In this document: positions 1 to 8,898 of the stretch, piece after piece | Layout of the letters: every line of letters starts with the position of its first letter | How positions within the stretch are numbered: the stretch's first letter is position 1 | DNA from: Jannaschia aquimarina | GTDB lineage: Bacteria > Pseudomonadota > Alphaproteobacteria > Rhodobacterales > Rhodobacteraceae | NCBI RefSeq assembly: GCF_000877395.1 | Contig: NZ_JYFE01000031.1 | Span: 1 to 35,934 of the forward strand | Length of the DNA: 35,934 bases | Direction of reading: 5' to 3' | Position numbers and translations under genes: made by a program | Notes under the pieces: model-generated | Database searches by the model: none | What the model was told of the DNA's origin: nothing | Seen by the model: only the letters and a program-made list of their open reading frames with translations

Positions 1-202
1 AACCATTGTCTTTCATGAATGCGCCGTGAATGATTGAACGTTCCTTTGAACTATAGCGTCTTGGCATGCCAAACCCTGACCGGATGACCGTCCTGTCAGC
101 GGCTCGCAGTCGTCGGGCTTCGCGTCGCATGTCAACCGTCCGGCCCGGCCATCGGACCTCCGAGCCCCTCACACAACATGGTTTTGGACGCCGGCGCGGT
201 TT

Positions 203-236
203 AGGTGGGTCGGCCCTCGGCTTAGCCGACCCACCT
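203..236 (-). terminator. Hairpin downstream of the phosphoesterase gene
   Basis: A perfect 12-bp inverted repeat (203-214 and 225-236) encloses a 10-nt loop and begins 8 nt after the stop codon of the minus-strand phosphoesterase gene. The position suits a transcription terminator, although no long T tract follows the stem on the minus strand. It could act as an mRNA 3' stabiliser instead. Positions 1-202 hold no convincing gene. Confidence 0.55.
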
Positions 237-244
237 TGGGATGC

Positions 245-2239
245 TCAGTTCGAGGCGTCCTGCCAAAGCGTATCGTCCCAGTAGGGGAACGGACGCTCCT
301 CGCGCATCTCGAAGGTGATGTGGTCGGTGAATTCCCGGCCATCGGGCTGGATCGCGGTGACGCGGATCACATGCGTGCCCATCGGCAGGTCGGCGGGCAT
401 CTCCATCCGCCACAGGTGCGGCGACTGGTCGGCCACCATCCAGCTCTGCGCCGATTGCGGCGTCGCCGGACCGAAGTCCGACCCCTGCCACAGCTCGAAG
501 CCTTGGGCGCGTGGATCGCCCTCGGTGCTCTGCCAGGCGTAACGGCCGACGGTCATCTGCCTCGGAACGGAGAACGGGTCGGCCCATTCGGCGCCGGCCA
601 GCACGTCCTCGCCATTTGCGGCCTGCGTGCGCTCCATCGGCATTCTGGGGCCATCGCCGATCTGGGCGAAGACCTCGGTGCCGCGGCCGCCGTTCCAGAC
701 GTTCGCGGTCAGCCAGACGGTGCCCGCCACGTCCTCCGGAGTCATGAGCCGGGTATCGGGCAGGTCGTTCACGGTGACCGGCGGCATCTCCGACACGCTT
801 TCCGCCTCCTCGTCGTCGCGCCTCTCGGTCCAGTTCATGATCGTTGTGAACCAGTCGCGGAAGCCCGGCGTGTTGAAGGCCAACGCCATCTGCCGGTCGG
901 CGGGCTGACCGGCGGCGCGGAACTCGACCGTCGGTTCGTTGCCGTCGAAGCGGACCATCATGAAGCCCGGCGGGGTGCCGCCCCGGGCGAAGGACAGAGG
1001 CGTGCCGTCGAAGCCGAGGTCGCCGAAGTACCAGTTGCCCGACGGCGCGCCGCCGATGACATGCGGGAAGGGCAGGCGAGTGACGCCGACCTGCTCCTCC
1101 CAGCCCCGATACCATTCGCCTGCGTCGAGATACTCGAAGGTATGCGTGTGCCCCGAGAAGCTGATGGCCGGGCGCCCGGCCAGCATCTCGTGGATTTCGG
1201 CGAGGTTGTCGGTCTGGTGGCGGCCCGTATTGCTGTCGATGAAGGACACGAACGGGATGTGGTGGAGCATCACGATCAGCCGATCCTCGGGCGTGTTGTC
1301 GAGGATGCCGGCAAGCCATTCCATCTGCCGGTCGGTAACACGTCCGTTGTAGACCGTCTCGGTCGGATCGGCGCAAGCATCGCGCCCGCCTGGGCCGTCA
1401 TCCTCGGGGCCGCAGGGGTAGACCACGTTGTCGAGCGCGATGAATGTCGCCTGCCCGATCTCGAAAGCGTAATAGTTCGGGCCGTAGATCTGGCGCCAGC
1501 TGTCGGCGGAATGCTCGTCGGTGGTGGCGTCGAAGTCGAAGTCGTGATTGCCGTGGACGTAGTACTGCGGCAGGCCCGCGACCGAGAAGAGCGACATGAA
1601 TCGCGGCAGGAGCGACAGGTCGTCGCCCATCACATCGCCCAGCATCACGATGCATTCGGCTTCCGACAGGTCTTCGCCCAGGATCGTGTCGAGCGTGGCG
1701 TCGCGGACATGGCCGATCTCGGTGTTGGAATAGGGCTGCGTGTCCCCCATCATGACGCAGTCGAAGCTGTCGGTGGCGCCGGTGCGGATCATGGGGAAGT
1801 TGATTGCCTCGGGCAGCGGTCCGGTCGGCGCCAGGCCGCCATAGCGCAGCGCCTCGGGCGTGCCGTCGGGGAGGTGGTGATAGAAGAACTGCGGAACGCC
1901 GTTCTCGTCGGTGGGCACGTCCCAGGCAGCCGGCTCGACCACCGAGACGGTCATGTTGTCGTAGACCGGCAAGGCGTAGGTGCCGTCCTGTCCGGTGGTC
2001 GTGACCTCGCGCCCGTTCGTCACCATCACGCCTGCGACGCCGGGCTCGTCGTCCTGCATGACGCCGTCGCGGCTGAGATCGTGGAAGACGACGCCGGCGA
2101 CCGTCTCGGCATTCTCGGCCTTTCCTTGCACGTCGATGTTGGCGACATAGCCGAAATCGGCGAAGGCCGGACCCGAGCCGACCAGGAGAGTGGCCGCCGC
2201 AATGCGTGCCGCGGGCCATCGAATGAACGAAGTAGTCAT
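245..2239 (-). CDS. Secreted calcineurin-like metallophosphoesterase
   Basis: A 664-residue exported phosphoesterase. The start at 2239 is chosen because it opens a signal peptide (MTTSFIRWPAARIAAAT, cleavage near AFA-DF) and has AGGA about 8 nt upstream; longer starts lack a signal peptide. The mature N-terminus looks like a beta-sandwich with a D-x-D-rich segment (SRDGVMQDDEPG), as in MetallophosN-type domains. The catalytic domain then shows the metallophosphatase motifs in order: GDTQ, LGDVMGDD, GNHD, the HH of MLHHIPF and GHTHTF. A C-terminal beta-rich domain of about 200 residues follows. The family hydrolyses phosphomonoesters or diesters with two metal ions; the substrate cannot be read from sequence. 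The gene stands alone and ends just before a strong hairpin. Confidence 0.9.
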   Translation of the reverse strand: MTTSFIRWPAARIAAATLLVGSGPAFADFGYVANIDVQGKAENAETVAGVVFHDLSRDGVMQDDEPGVAGVMVTNGREVTTTGQDGTYALPVYDNMTVSVVEPAAWDVPTDENGVPQFFYHHLPDGTPEALRYGGLAPTGPLPEAINFPMIRTGATDSFDCVMMGDTQPYSNTEIGHVRDATLDTILGEDLSEAECIVMLGDVMGDDLSLLPRFMSLFSVAGLPQYYVHGNHDFDFDATTDEHSADSWRQIYGPNYYAFEIGQATFIALDNVVYPCGPEDDGPGGRDACADPTETVYNGRVTDRQMEWLAGILDNTPEDRLIVMLHHIPFVSFIDSNTGRHQTDNLAEIHEMLAGRPAISFSGHTHTFEYLDAGEWYRGWEEQVGVTRLPFPHVIGGAPSGNWYFGDLGFDGTPLSFARGGTPPGFMMVRFDGNEPTVEFRAAGQPADRQMALAFNTPGFRDWFTTIMNWTERRDDEEAESVSEMPPVTVNDLPDTRLMTPEDVAGTVWLTANVWNGGRGTEVFAQIGDGPRMPMERTQAANGEDVLAGAEWADPFSVPRQMTVGRYAWQSTEGDPRAQGFELWQGSDFGPATPQSAQSWMVADQSPHLWRMEMPADLPMGTHVIRVTAIQPDGREFTDHITFEMREERPFPYWDDTLWQDASN

Positions 2240-2502
2240 TGGCTCTGTCCTTATCTGTGATCCCATGTTGATGCGGCTCGTAACGACGGGGGAAGAAGGA
2301 CGAAGGGCGGTCATCACGTCATGACAGTTGTGCCAAGATTTGGTGACACTCGGGCGCGATCGGCGCCTGGCGGAGGCCCAGCAATCGCGCAGGAACGGGC
2401 ATCGCCGGTTCGGGCCGACGGCGACGGCTGCCGCATCCCCATCCACCTTAGTGAGCCTTCGTAGTCTGTTCGGACGTCTCTCAACGGTGCGCGCGCGGAT
2501 AT

Positions 2503-2519
2503 GCCTGATATGATCAGGC
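2503..2519 (-). terminator. Short palindrome after the LysR gene
   Basis: GCCTGAT-ATG-ATCAGGC is a perfect 7-bp-arm palindrome 7 nt past the stop of the LysR gene. It may be a weak terminator of the regulator, or an operator for the phosphoesterase gene that starts at 2239 in the same direction. There is no T tract. Confidence 0.3.
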
Positions 2520-2526
2520 CCGACCT

Positions 2527-3396
2527 TCACTCAAACGCCAGCTCTCTTAGAAGCGCCGTTCCGCCCATGATCGCGCATTCGAGGGTGATGGTATCGGGTC
2601 GGTCGGCCCAGGGCCGCAGCACGACGCCGGCATAGGTGACGGTCCGCGCCACGGAAGCGCCGATCAGACCGATCCCGACGCCTGCCGCGACGAGGGCGAG
2701 CTGGCTGTGGCTGCGCGCGGCCTCGGCCGCGACGGGAAGCCGTCGTCCGCCCGGCGCCAGCGCGGCAGTGATGGCCGCGTGCAGGACGGGGCCCTGGGCC
2801 TGCGGAAAGAGCACGAGGGGCCGCCCGGTGAGATCTGCGGATCGGATGGTTTCTCGGTCGGCAAGTGGATCTCGCTTGGGCAGCGCCACGAGGAATCCGT
2901 CGCGACCGAGGGAGACGGCGTCAAGGCCCTGCGCCATCTCGACCGGTGGGTGGAGGAGGCCGAGGTCCAGCTCGCCCCGGGCGAGCGCCCGCGCCTGCAG
3001 CTCTGTCGGCGTCTCCACCAGCTCGGGCGCAGGCCATCCGCGTGCGGCGATCCGGTCCAACAGGTCCGGCAGGTGCGCGTCGAGCGCGGCCGACACGAAG
3101 CCGACCCGCAGAGGGCGGGGCCAGGCCCCCATGCGCCGTACGCGCGCCGCGGCGCGGTCGAGCGCGGCGAGGATCGCCTCGGCCTCCTCGATCAGCACGG
3201 CGCCCGCGGGCGTCGGAACCATCCCGCGCGCCGTGCGCTCGAAGAGCGATACCCCGAGGCTGGCCTCAAGCTCCCGAACGGTCCGCGATAGGGGCGGCTG
3301 GCTCATGTTCAGCGCGGCGGCCCCGGCGCGCAGGCCGCCCATGCGGGCAACGGTCGCGATCTGGCGCAGGAGACGGTGGTCGAGCGGGTCCGGCAT
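2527..3396 (-). CDS. LysR-family transcriptional regulator
   Basis: A 289-residue LysR-type regulator of standard length. Residues about 5-65 form the winged helix-turn-helix (ARMGGLRAGAAALNMSQPP followed by LSRTVRELEASLGVSLF). The rest is the two-lobe periplasmic-binding-protein-like effector domain. It lies divergent from the MFS transporter gene, with 72 nt between the start codons, the classic arrangement for a LysR protein controlling its neighbour. The inducer is unknown. The shared intergenic region contains a T-N11-A-type palindrome that is a plausible binding site. Confidence 0.92.
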   Translation of the reverse strand: MPDPLDHRLLRQIATVARMGGLRAGAAALNMSQPPLSRTVRELEASLGVSLFERTARGMVPTPAGAVLIEEAEAILAALDRAAARVRRMGAWPRPLRVGFVSAALDAHLPDLLDRIAARGWPAPELVETPTELQARALARGELDLGLLHPPVEMAQGLDAVSLGRDGFLVALPKRDPLADRETIRSADLTGRPLVLFPQAQGPVLHAAITAALAPGGRRLPVAAEAARSHSQLALVAAGVGIGLIGASVARTVTYAGVVLRPWADRPDTITLECAIMGGTALLRELAFE

Positions 3397-3419
3397 GATC
3401 CTTCAGGAGTATCGGTAGG

Positions 3420-3432
3420 TATCGAAGCGATA
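3420..3432. promoter_or_regulatory. Candidate LysR operator in divergent promoter
   Basis: TATCG-AAG-CGATA is a perfect dyad with the T-N11-A form of LysR boxes. It lies between the divergent LysR (start 3396) and MFS (start 3469) genes. Further TATCG half-sites occur at about 3410 and 3451, so the regulator may bind several times across the region. Binding is inferred from layout only. Confidence 0.4.
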
Positions 3433-3468
3433 TTATCGCGTCCAAGGTGGTATCGCTATGCCAAGGCG

Positions 3469-4692
3469 ATGACCGAGACCCCATCGACCCCGATCGTCGC
3501 ACGCTCCGTTCTGATCGCCTGCATCGTCGTCTTCGCGCTAAGCCAGTTCCAGCGGGCCGCAGGCGGCGTGTTCGGTCCCGTCCTCGGCGACCGGCTCGAT
3601 CTGACCGCGACCGCGCTCGGCCTCGTCGTGGGCACCATGTTCGTCGCGAATCTGGCCGCGCAGGGCCCTGCGGGCGCGGCCCTTGATCGCTTCGGGCCGC
3701 GCCGGGTGCTGGCATGGTCCCTCGCCGTCATCGGAGCCGGTACGCTTCTCTTTGCTCTCGCGCCGAGCCTGGGGGCCGCCGCGTGGCCCGCCCTGGTCGC
3801 GGCGCGCGTCCTCGTCGGCATGGGAATGGCCGGGAGCGCCGGTGGCGTGCAGGTCGCGCTGGCCCGCTTTCTGCCACCGGGCGACTACGGCTACGGGAAG
3901 GGGTTGCTGGTTTCACTCGGTGGGATCGGCGGCCTCCTCGGGACATGGCCGCTCTCCGTCGCGCTCGAACGCATGCCGTGGTCGGTGTCATTCGTTTTGG
4001 CGGCCGGTCTTGCTGCGACGGCGCTCGTTATCGTGCTGCGAGCGATCCCGGAAGGGGCACCGCTTCTGACTTCGAAGGACGACGCGCCGGTCGGATATCT
4101 CGCGCTGCTCCGCGACGGCGCGGTGCTGCGCATCCTCGAACTCGGGGCGGTCGCCTATGCCCCGATCACCACCGTCACCGGCCTTTGGGGCGGCCCCTAC
4201 CTTCAGAGCGTCCACGGTCTGAGCCCGGAGGCGGCTGGGAAGGCCCTTATGGGCCTCTATTCCATGACCATCGCGGCCGGATTCGCGTTCGGGTGGCTCG
4301 ACCGTACGGGGCGGGCACGTGCCTGGGTCGTCGTCACGGGCGCGATCGGGTCTGCCGCCTGCCTCGCTTCGCTGGCTCTCTTGCCATCCCCTGGTGTCGC
4401 GCTCGCCCTCGCCTTGCTCGCCAGCTCGGTGTTTCTCCAACAGTTCTATATCCCGCTCGGAGTGCTGCTAAGGGATGCGGTGCCGCCTCACGCTCTCGGG
4501 CGGGCGAACGCGCTGATGATCCTCCTCGGCGTAGGGATGATCCCGGCGATGCAGACCGGGTTCGGAGCCGCGCTCGATGTCGCGACAGCAAGCGGGTTCG
4601 AAACCGCCGCGGCCTATCGCATGGCGTTCGCTATCGTCGCGACGACGATCGCCGCCGCGCTCGTCCTATACAGCTGGCCGCGTAAAGGTTGA
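3469..4692 (+). CDS. MFS transporter
   Basis: A 407-residue membrane protein with about 12 hydrophobic segments and the major facilitator signature between TM2 and TM3 (DRFGPRRVLAWS, matching the family's D-R-x-G-R-R loop). The start at 3469 is preferred because the 31 upstream residues in this frame are polar, overlap the divergent LysR gene and would disrupt the first membrane helix. Substrate and direction are unknown; regulation by the divergent LysR protein is likely. It converges on the deacetylase gene, with 58 nt between the stops and no clear terminator. Confidence 0.88.
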   Translation: MTETPSTPIVARSVLIACIVVFALSQFQRAAGGVFGPVLGDRLDLTATALGLVVGTMFVANLAAQGPAGAALDRFGPRRVLAWSLAVIGAGTLLFALAPSLGAAAWPALVAARVLVGMGMAGSAGGVQVALARFLPPGDYGYGKGLLVSLGGIGGLLGTWPLSVALERMPWSVSFVLAAGLAATALVIVLRAIPEGAPLLTSKDDAPVGYLALLRDGAVLRILELGAVAYAPITTVTGLWGGPYLQSVHGLSPEAAGKALMGLYSMTIAAGFAFGWLDRTGRARAWVVVTGAIGSAACLASLALLPSPGVALALALLASSVFLQQFYIPLGVLLRDAVPPHALGRANALMILLGVGMIPAMQTGFGAALDVATASGFETAAAYRMAFAIVATTIAAALVLYSWPRKG

Positions 4693-4750
4693 ACGTCCCG
4701 CGTCGAGTTTTTTCGCGTGTATTTCCGATCAGAACCTTGCTCGACGTCGA

Positions 4751-5602
4751 CTACTCACTCGGCCGTCCCATCACTCGCTCGATCTGCGAGAGCCCGCGCG
4801 GCCCGGCGTAGAGGTCGGGCATGGCGTAGAAGGGATCGCGCATCGCCTCTTCGACTGTGACGAAGGTCCAGCCCTCGGCGGCATACCAGTCGAGGAGCGC
4901 GCCGAGGTGATCCGCGTTGATCCGGTTCATGTGCAGGAGGAGGATGTGCGGCACCTCCCGGCCGATGGCTTCCTCGGCCAATGCCTCGAAGTGCAGCGTC
5001 CGCTCGCGCATGTGGGCGAGGTAGGCCTCCGCGATCTCGGCGGTGGTCGCCTCGTCGCCGCGGTCGAGCGCATCAATGTAGTCTGCGTTGTAGCGCCAGT
5101 CGTCCGTGTCGATGGTGACGGGGACGTTCACGTAGCCCAACTCGGCCAGCACTTCGTCGGCGGCGGCCTTCGCCACCGCCGTCTCGCCCTCGCGCAGGAA
5201 GGGAAAGCGATAGAGGCGGCTCTCCCCGATCCAGCGCGAAAGGGCCTCGTCCGTCCGCTGCGTCTCATCGCAGAACTGTTCTGGTGTCAGCGTGCCGTAG
5301 TCCGGGTGCGACCAGGAGTGGTTGCCGACCGTATGTCCAGCTTCGGCGAAGGCAGCCACGGCTCGGCGAGAGCGCCATCCGATCTGACCACCGACCGCGA
5401 AACCTGTCGCTTCCACCCCATGCGCCGCCAGTGCCTCGTTCACCGCCCGAACCTGCGCCAGCCCCTCGGAGGGCGAGGTGCGCGAAGGCATGACGTAAGG
5501 TAGGTCATCGAGCGTGATCGCGATCTCGCACGCTGCGGTCGGAAGCGCGGTCGAGAGCAGGGCGAGACAGGCGGCGAGGGCTCTGGCGAGATGGGAAAGC
5601 AT
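4751..5602 (-). CDS. Secreted polysaccharide deacetylase (NodB homology)
   Basis: A 283-residue exported protein. The start at 5602 gives a signal sequence ending ALPTAAC, which could be read as a weak lipobox (Cys25) or as an ordinary signal peptidase I site. The NodB-homology metal site is visible: Asp32-Asp33 in TLDDLPY and His95/His99 in NHSWSHP, followed by FPFLREGE and a late LLLHMN motif. The family is carbohydrate esterase family 4, which removes N-acetyl groups from chitin-, peptidoglycan- or exopolysaccharide-type substrates. The actual polymer cannot be inferred. The gene is monocistronic and cell-envelope located. Confidence 0.88.
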   Translation of the reverse strand: MLSHLARALAACLALLSTALPTAACEIAITLDDLPYVMPSRTSPSEGLAQVRAVNEALAAHGVEATGFAVGGQIGWRSRRAVAAFAEAGHTVGNHSWSHPDYGTLTPEQFCDETQRTDEALSRWIGESRLYRFPFLREGETAVAKAAADEVLAELGYVNVPVTIDTDDWRYNADYIDALDRGDEATTAEIAEAYLAHMRERTLHFEALAEEAIGREVPHILLLHMNRINADHLGALLDWYAAEGWTFVTVEEAMRDPFYAMPDLYAGPRGLSQIERVMGRPSE

Positions 5603-5674
5603 TCGATGTCCTAATGACCCGGCACCGTCACGATACCGTGCGCGTCGAACCATGTCTCGCGAGTATGCGAACAG

Positions 5675-6571
5675 CTACGCGGCGCGGTCGCCCTCCGCGA
5701 TCAGCCAATCACGGGCCTGTCGGACGGAGTGTCGCGCCGACGTGTTATCGCCCTCGGCAAGCCACCACTCCCCCGGGAGGGGTAAGGAGAGATCACCAAA
5801 CGGCCGGACGAGTTGCCCATCCCGAATGGCGTCCGCTTCGAGCCAGCCGCGTTCCAAAGTCACCCCGCGTCCGGCCTCGGCCGCGCGGAGCACGAGGTCC
5901 GACGACGTAAGGCGCACGCCCTTTCGCACGTCGAGGTCCGCTGGCCCAATGACTTCGCGCCAGCGGTCCCAAGCGGTATTGGTGTCCCGATTGTGGAGAA
6001 GCGGCAGGTCGCGGAGCGCTGTGATGTTGTTGGGCCGGCCGGCGTGCTCCCAAGCCGCCTTGCCCATCACCGGATAGGCTGCGTCGTCGCCCAGCTCGTG
6101 AACCGTAAGCGGCGTCTTTGGCTTCGGCCCCATACGGAGGGTAAGGTCGACTGTCGCATCGAGCGGGGCCATCCGCATCTCGTCGACGACGATTGAGACC
6201 TCGATGCCGGAGCATTCGGCTTGCATTCGGTCGAGCCTAGGCAGAAGCCACCGCGCTGCGATCGAAGGCGGCGTGCAGATCGAGACGCTGCGGGTTCCGC
6301 TGCCCTCACGCATGGCGGCTGTGGCGGCAGAGAGATCGATCATCGTGCGCAGCGCTGCATCGGCCAGGGCGAGGCCCTGCGCAGTCAGGTGGAGCGGTCC
6401 GCCACGCGTCCCTGGGCGCGTCAGCGGCGCCCCGAGCCAGCGTTCGAGCTCGCGCAGCGACCTGCTGACGGCGGAGTGCTCGACCCCCAGCCGCCGGGCC
6501 GCCGCTCGCACGCCGCCTTCGGCTCGGACGGCGGCAAGGGCGCGCAGATGGGACAGGGGGAGGTCTCGCAT
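5675..6571 (-). CDS. LysR-family regulator (GcvA-like)
   Basis: A 298-residue LysR-type regulator. The N-terminal helix-turn-helix (about residues 5-64) reads LSHLRALAAVRAEGGVRAAA then LGVEHSAVSRSLRELERWLG. The effector domain contains the SICTPPSIAARWLLPRL stretch typical of the GcvA/AmpR-like subgroup. It is divergent from the EamA transporter gene beginning at 6648, with 76 nt between the starts, so that exporter is its likely target. The ligand is unknown. Confidence 0.9.
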   Translation of the reverse strand: MRDLPLSHLRALAAVRAEGGVRAAARRLGVEHSAVSRSLRELERWLGAPLTRPGTRGGPLHLTAQGLALADAALRTMIDLSAATAAMREGSGTRSVSICTPPSIAARWLLPRLDRMQAECSGIEVSIVVDEMRMAPLDATVDLTLRMGPKPKTPLTVHELGDDAAYPVMGKAAWEHAGRPNNITALRDLPLLHNRDTNTAWDRWREVIGPADLDVRKGVRLTSSDLVLRAAEAGRGVTLERGWLEADAIRDGQLVRPFGDLSLPLPGEWWLAEGDNTSARHSVRQARDWLIAEGDRAA

Positions 6572-6647
6572 GGTGGTGATCAGGATAGACCAGTTCGCGC
6601 GTCGAAGCGACCGGACGCATGTCGTTCATGTGCGTAGGCTCCGCGTC

Positions 6648-7556
6648 ATGAAGACGACCGCTCCCATCGAACCCGATCGCCGCGGGTTTGCCGTCGGCAT
6701 CCTCGCCTGGATCGCGACGGCCGCAGGGGTCACGATCTGGCAGCTTGCGACGCGGTGGGGCGTGACGACGACCCTCACACCGCTGGACCTCGCGCTGTTC
6801 CGCTACGGGGTGCCGGGCCTCGTCCTAGCGCCTCTGCTCTGGCGGCGTGGGGCGGTCGCGCCCGACCGCCCGCTCTGGCTGACGGCCCTGATCGTCCTCG
6901 GCGCGGGCCTGCCCTTCGGGCTGCTCGCGATGGCCGGGGCGCAGTTCGCGCCCGCCGCGCACATGGGGGCGCTACTCCCCGGCGCCATGCCACTCTTCGT
7001 CGCCGCGCTCTCGGCTCTCGTGCTGGGCGAGCGGTTCGGCGGGCTGCGCCTCTCGGGGCTCGCGCTGGTCGTAGTCGCCGTCCTCTGCATCACGGGCGGT
7101 TCGTTGGTTGGCCCGCTCGACGGGCGGACGCTGATCGGAGATGGGCTCTTCATCCTCGCAGGCGTGATCTGGGCGATCTACACCGTCGCCTTCCGGCGCA
7201 GCGGGCTCGACCCTTGGCACGGGGCCGCGATCATCTGCGGTTGGTCGACCGTGGTGGTCGTGCCCCTGTGGGGGCTCTCGGACGGGACCGGTCTGACGAC
7301 GGCGCCGCTGACCGACGTGCTAATCCAGATCGCGGTGCAGGGCGGGCTTGCCGGGCTCTTCGGCATGGTGGTGTTCGGAATCGCCGTGAACCGGCTCGGC
7401 GCCTCCGCGACGGCGCTCTCGGGTGCAGTTGTTCCGGCGGCGACGGCCGTGGGAGGATGGCTACTACTTGGCGAGACGGTCACGACTGCGACCATCGTGG
7501 GTATCGCGTTGGTCGTAGTCGGATTGGCCCTCTACGCCCGTGGCGGGCAGCGATAG
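6648..7556 (+). CDS. EamA/DMT-family transporter
   Basis: A 302-residue protein with ten predicted membrane helices arranged as two EamA repeats, the standard size for drug/metabolite exporters. The start at 6648 is chosen because upstream in-frame sequence is arginine-rich, overlaps the divergent LysR gene and has no membrane character. The protein ends in a hydrophobic helix and a short basic tail (YARGGQR). The family usually exports amino acids or small metabolites; nothing here defines the cargo. Regulation by the divergent LysR protein is inferred from layout. Confidence 0.87.
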   Translation: MKTTAPIEPDRRGFAVGILAWIATAAGVTIWQLATRWGVTTTLTPLDLALFRYGVPGLVLAPLLWRRGAVAPDRPLWLTALIVLGAGLPFGLLAMAGAQFAPAAHMGALLPGAMPLFVAALSALVLGERFGGLRLSGLALVVVAVLCITGGSLVGPLDGRTLIGDGLFILAGVIWAIYTVAFRRSGLDPWHGAAIICGWSTVVVVPLWGLSDGTGLTTAPLTDVLIQIAVQGGLAGLFGMVVFGIAVNRLGASATALSGAVVPAATAVGGWLLLGETVTTATIVGIALVVVGLALYARGGQR

Positions 7557-7636
7557 TCACGCACTCAGTCGTCGCAGACGAACAGTTCCAGATGTATACT
7601 CGGTGGACGTTCCGTGTTTGGCGCCTGCAGCACAAT

Positions 7637-8542
7637 CTACGCGGCCTGATCCGCGTAGACTCGCTCGCGCCAGATGATGAGGAGCCCGCCCCCCACGATG
7701 AGGAAAACGCCAGGGATCAAGTCATCGAATGGCGCCTCTGCAAAGAATAGCCAGCCCAGCACGAACGAAGACGGGATGCCGAAGTAGTGGAACGGCGACA
7801 GGCTTGAAGGATCTGCCATGCGGTTCGCCGTCGTCATGCAGAAGGCGGCCAGCCCACCGACGACCCCCATGCCGACCAACCACAGCCAGTCCGCGGGCGC
7901 CGTGACGCCTGCAAAGCCGACCGTCGCCATCACGATGATCGTCGCGCCGATGAGGGCGGTGGTCGTGTAATAGAGATTGATGAGCGCGGTCGGCACGTCC
8001 GCCTCGAAGAGCTTGGCGGTGACGCTCGTGCTGGCGAACCCCAGTGCCGCGAGGATCGGAAGCAACGAGTACCAGCCGAAGTCCGAACCGTCGGGACGAA
8101 GGATCAGGATCACCCCGAGAAAGCCCATGGCGATCGCCGACCATCGCCAAAGCCCGATCCGCTGCCCGAGGATCGGCACCGAGAGCGCGGCAATGAAGAG
8201 CGGTCCTGCGAACACCAGCGTCGATGCCGTCGCGAGGTCCATGTAGCGCAGCGAGAGATAGAGGCTCATCTGCGCGAACACGCCCAGGCATCCCCGCGCG
8301 ATCGCGAGGGGCCATTGCCGAAAGACGACCGGGCGCCCCGCATCGGCCCATCCGCGCGATGTGAGGAGGATCGTAAGAGCGGGGACGAGGCCGAAGAGGT
8401 TCCGGAAGACCGTCAGCTCCTGCGTAGAATAGCGCGACCCGAGATGCTTCACGATCGCGCTCATGACGTCATAGAGGACGAGTGCGAGGATGATGACCAG
8501 GACGGCCCTGAGAAACGAAGGGGAAGAGTTGTTCGCGGTCAT
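7637..8542 (-). CDS. EamA/DMT-family transporter
   Basis: A 301-residue protein with ten membrane helices and two EamA repeats, resembling the RhaT/YdcZ-like exporters common in Rhodobacterales. The start at 8542 (MTANNSSPSFLRAVLV) is preferred over 8647 because the longer version adds 35 polar residues before helix 1. It converges on the other EamA gene with 80 nt between the stops. The two exporters are only distantly alike and do not look like a recent duplication. The substrate is unknown. Confidence 0.87.
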   Translation of the reverse strand: MTANNSSPSFLRAVLVIILALVLYDVMSAIVKHLGSRYSTQELTVFRNLFGLVPALTILLTSRGWADAGRPVVFRQWPLAIARGCLGVFAQMSLYLSLRYMDLATASTLVFAGPLFIAALSVPILGQRIGLWRWSAIAMGFLGVILILRPDGSDFGWYSLLPILAALGFASTSVTAKLFEADVPTALINLYYTTTALIGATIIVMATVGFAGVTAPADWLWLVGMGVVGGLAAFCMTTANRMADPSSLSPFHYFGIPSSFVLGWLFFAEAPFDDLIPGVFLIVGGGLLIIWRERVYADQAA

Positions 8543-8898
8543 TGGTCGGCCTCCGGCGGCAAGGGCGGGCCGTGCGGAACGACTCACTTCAGGAGGTCGA
8601 TAACGGGTTGACAGTGTTGAAAAAATAGGGTTTCTGGCGAACGCCAAGAGTCGGACTCGCTCTCGGAAACTCCTTCAGAATCGCCCAACTTTGGCATCCG
8701 TAACGCGAGAGGTCGCTTCGGAACCGGCGGGGCCAGGCTCCACCTGTGCGTTCTGGACGGGTGCAGCCTCGCGTGGCGCTCGGCATGGTTGCAGCCGGGT
8801 GTCACCGCGTGACGCGGCCCGATCCGACCCCTGCGAAACAGATCCCGCCCGTAACCGCCGCATACTTAGTGAAACGCGGTCGGAGGAACGGGCAGCTT
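8543..8898. other. Intergenic region, no gene recognised
   Basis: A 356-nt gap between the EamA gene and the hydrolase stop codon. Open frames here are short and shift composition, so none is annotated. Visible signals are a TTGACA hexamer near 8609 beside an A-rich run (about 8618-8626), and a perfect dyad GTCAC-CGC-GTGAC at 8801-8813 that could be an operator. The upstream promoter of the EamA gene presumably lies here. Confidence 0.4.

Noticed and set aside
236-2260. 674-codon plus-strand frame across the phosphoesterase gene
   Set aside because: It is antisense to a clearly recognised metallophosphoesterase with signal peptide and all catalytic motifs, and its own sequence has no recognisable domain.
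2321-2349. Possible Pho box (ATGACAG and GTGACAC, 22 bp apart) upstream of the phosphoesterase gene
   Set aside because: The outer elements have the right period, but the required middle repeat does not match the CTGTCAT consensus, so the site is not supported.
8801-8813. GTCAC-CGC-GTGAC palindrome as a tRNA or terminator
   Set aside because: It is too short for a structured RNA and has no T tract; it is kept only as a possible operator in the intergenic note.
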